A stretch of 5,359 nucleotides of DNA from Nitrospinota bacterium (GTDB taxonomy: Bacteria > UBA8248). The stretch is from positions 1 through 5,359 of the forward strand of contig WTGD01000314.1 of NCBI GenBank assembly GCA_011523725.1. Direction: 5' to 3'. The position numbers and the translations under genes were made by a program. This document shows positions 4,844-5,359 of this stretch, one piece after another (within the stretch, counting starts at the first letter, position 1; every line of letters starts with the position of its first letter). The notes beneath the pieces were generated by a model. It made no database searches. It was not told the DNA's origin and was given only the letters and a program-made list of their open reading frames with translations.

Positions 4844-5359
4844 CTACAACCGATACCCCGCGTCCCGCGTGAAGCGCGCGAGACTCGCCTTCGTCTCGTC
4901 ATCAAAATTCTCGAACATCTGAATCGTGGCCTGCTTGCTGCCCTCCACGGCTGGCTGATCGAAAGGGTTCACCCCGCGCAGCAGGCCGCCGTAGACCGCC
5001 GCCCACTGCCAGAGCGCGATCAGGCCGCACACGTCGGGGACGGCGAGGGAATCCAGCGTGAGCGCCATGTGGGGCGTCCCCCTGCGCTCGGCTTCGGCGA
5101 CGACGCCCGCGTGCTCCATCTGGAGAAACTCCGTGCAACTCACCCCGCCCGCCAAATTCTCATCCGTCCCGAAACGCCCGACGCAGACCGACAGCCCCAC
5201 CACGTTCTCGCGTCCCCCGAAATAGCGCTGGTTCGTGTGGTGCTGGCTCTCCGGCGCGCCTGCGGCGAGGATCGTCTGCCCGCGCCCGGCCTTGCAGTAG
5301 CTCTCATGGACGAGCTGCACAATGAGCTCGCCGACGCCCGATAGCGCATGGGCGTAGAT
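4844..5359 (-). CDS. pgi: Glucose-6-phosphate isomerase, C-terminal part (cut by window edge)
   Basis: The last 171 residues of glucose-6-phosphate isomerase, which interconverts glucose 6-phosphate and fructose 6-phosphate in glycolysis and gluconeogenesis in the cytoplasm. The fragment opens in frame at the edge as IYAHALSGVGELIVQLVHES. It then shows APESQHHTNQRYFGGREN at 35-52, holding the QH pair that aligns with the catalytic His region, and GVNPFDQPAVEGSK near 129-142, whose Lys matches the conserved active-site lysine of the family. It ends in GYRL and TAG at 4844-4846. The GTG at 5320 is an internal codon, since homology continues upstream without a break, so the true start lies beyond 5359. 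The reading is intact. It converges on the DUF6282-like gene across the repeat-filled spacer and is probably unrelated to the catabolic group. A bifunctional or transaldolase-fused form cannot be excluded from a fragment. Confidence 0.88.
   Translation of the reverse strand: MYAHALSGVGELIVQLVHESYCKAGRGQTILAAGAPESQHHTNQRYFGGRENVVGLSVCVGRFGTDENLAGGVSCTEFLQMEHAGVVAEAERRGTPHMALTLDSLAVPDVCGLIALWQWAAVYGGLLRGVNPFDQPAVEGSKQATIQMFENFDDETKASLARFTRDAGYRL

Overview
The window is a stretch of high-GC bacterial DNA (roughly 60% GC by eye) carrying a small catabolic-looking gene group, followed by a repeat-rich spacer and the end of a housekeeping gene. No gene fixes the taxon. Dispersed hairpin repeats of the kinds seen here (the 'VIPAKAGI' type and GTAGGGGCGG palindromes) are common in uncultured proteobacterial, deltaproteobacterial-like and Tectomicrobia-like genomes. 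A Gram-negative environmental bacterium is therefore plausible, but this is a weak inference.

Layout, left to right. (1) 1-704, minus: a short-chain dehydrogenase/reductase (SDR). Its reading frame is disturbed for about 25 bases near 117-146, then resumes in the original frame and runs off the left edge. (2) 730-1539, minus: a xylose-isomerase-like TIM-barrel sugar isomerase/epimerase, 25 bp upstream of the SDR and probably in one transcript with it. (3) 1540-1785: a spacer with a candidate terminator for the upstream genes, a candidate promoter for the isomerase-SDR pair, and a diverged copy of a dispersed repeat. (4) 1786-2523 and 2520-3281, minus: two related amidohydrolase-2 family proteins overlapping by ATGA. 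The upstream one keeps the metal and catalytic residues; the downstream one has lost most of them. (5) 3282-3438: a divergent intergenic region. (6) 3439-4386, plus: a DUF6282-like, metal-dependent-hydrolase-type protein. (7) 4387-4843: a spacer between convergent genes, filled with at least three kinds of inverted repeat. (8) 4844-5359, minus: the C-terminal part of glucose-6-phosphate isomerase, cut by the right edge.

How the genes may work together (inference): three amidohydrolase-fold proteins, a sugar-type isomerase and an NAD(P)-dependent SDR would fit breakdown of a sugar-derived, lactone-like or cyclic carboxylate compound by oxidation, isomerisation and hydrolysis. The substrate cannot be read from the sequence. 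No transporter or regulator lies in the window. The most notable points are the active/degenerate amidohydrolase pair, a Glu-to-Gln change at an expected metal ligand of the isomerase, the local double frameshift in the SDR, and the repeat nest.
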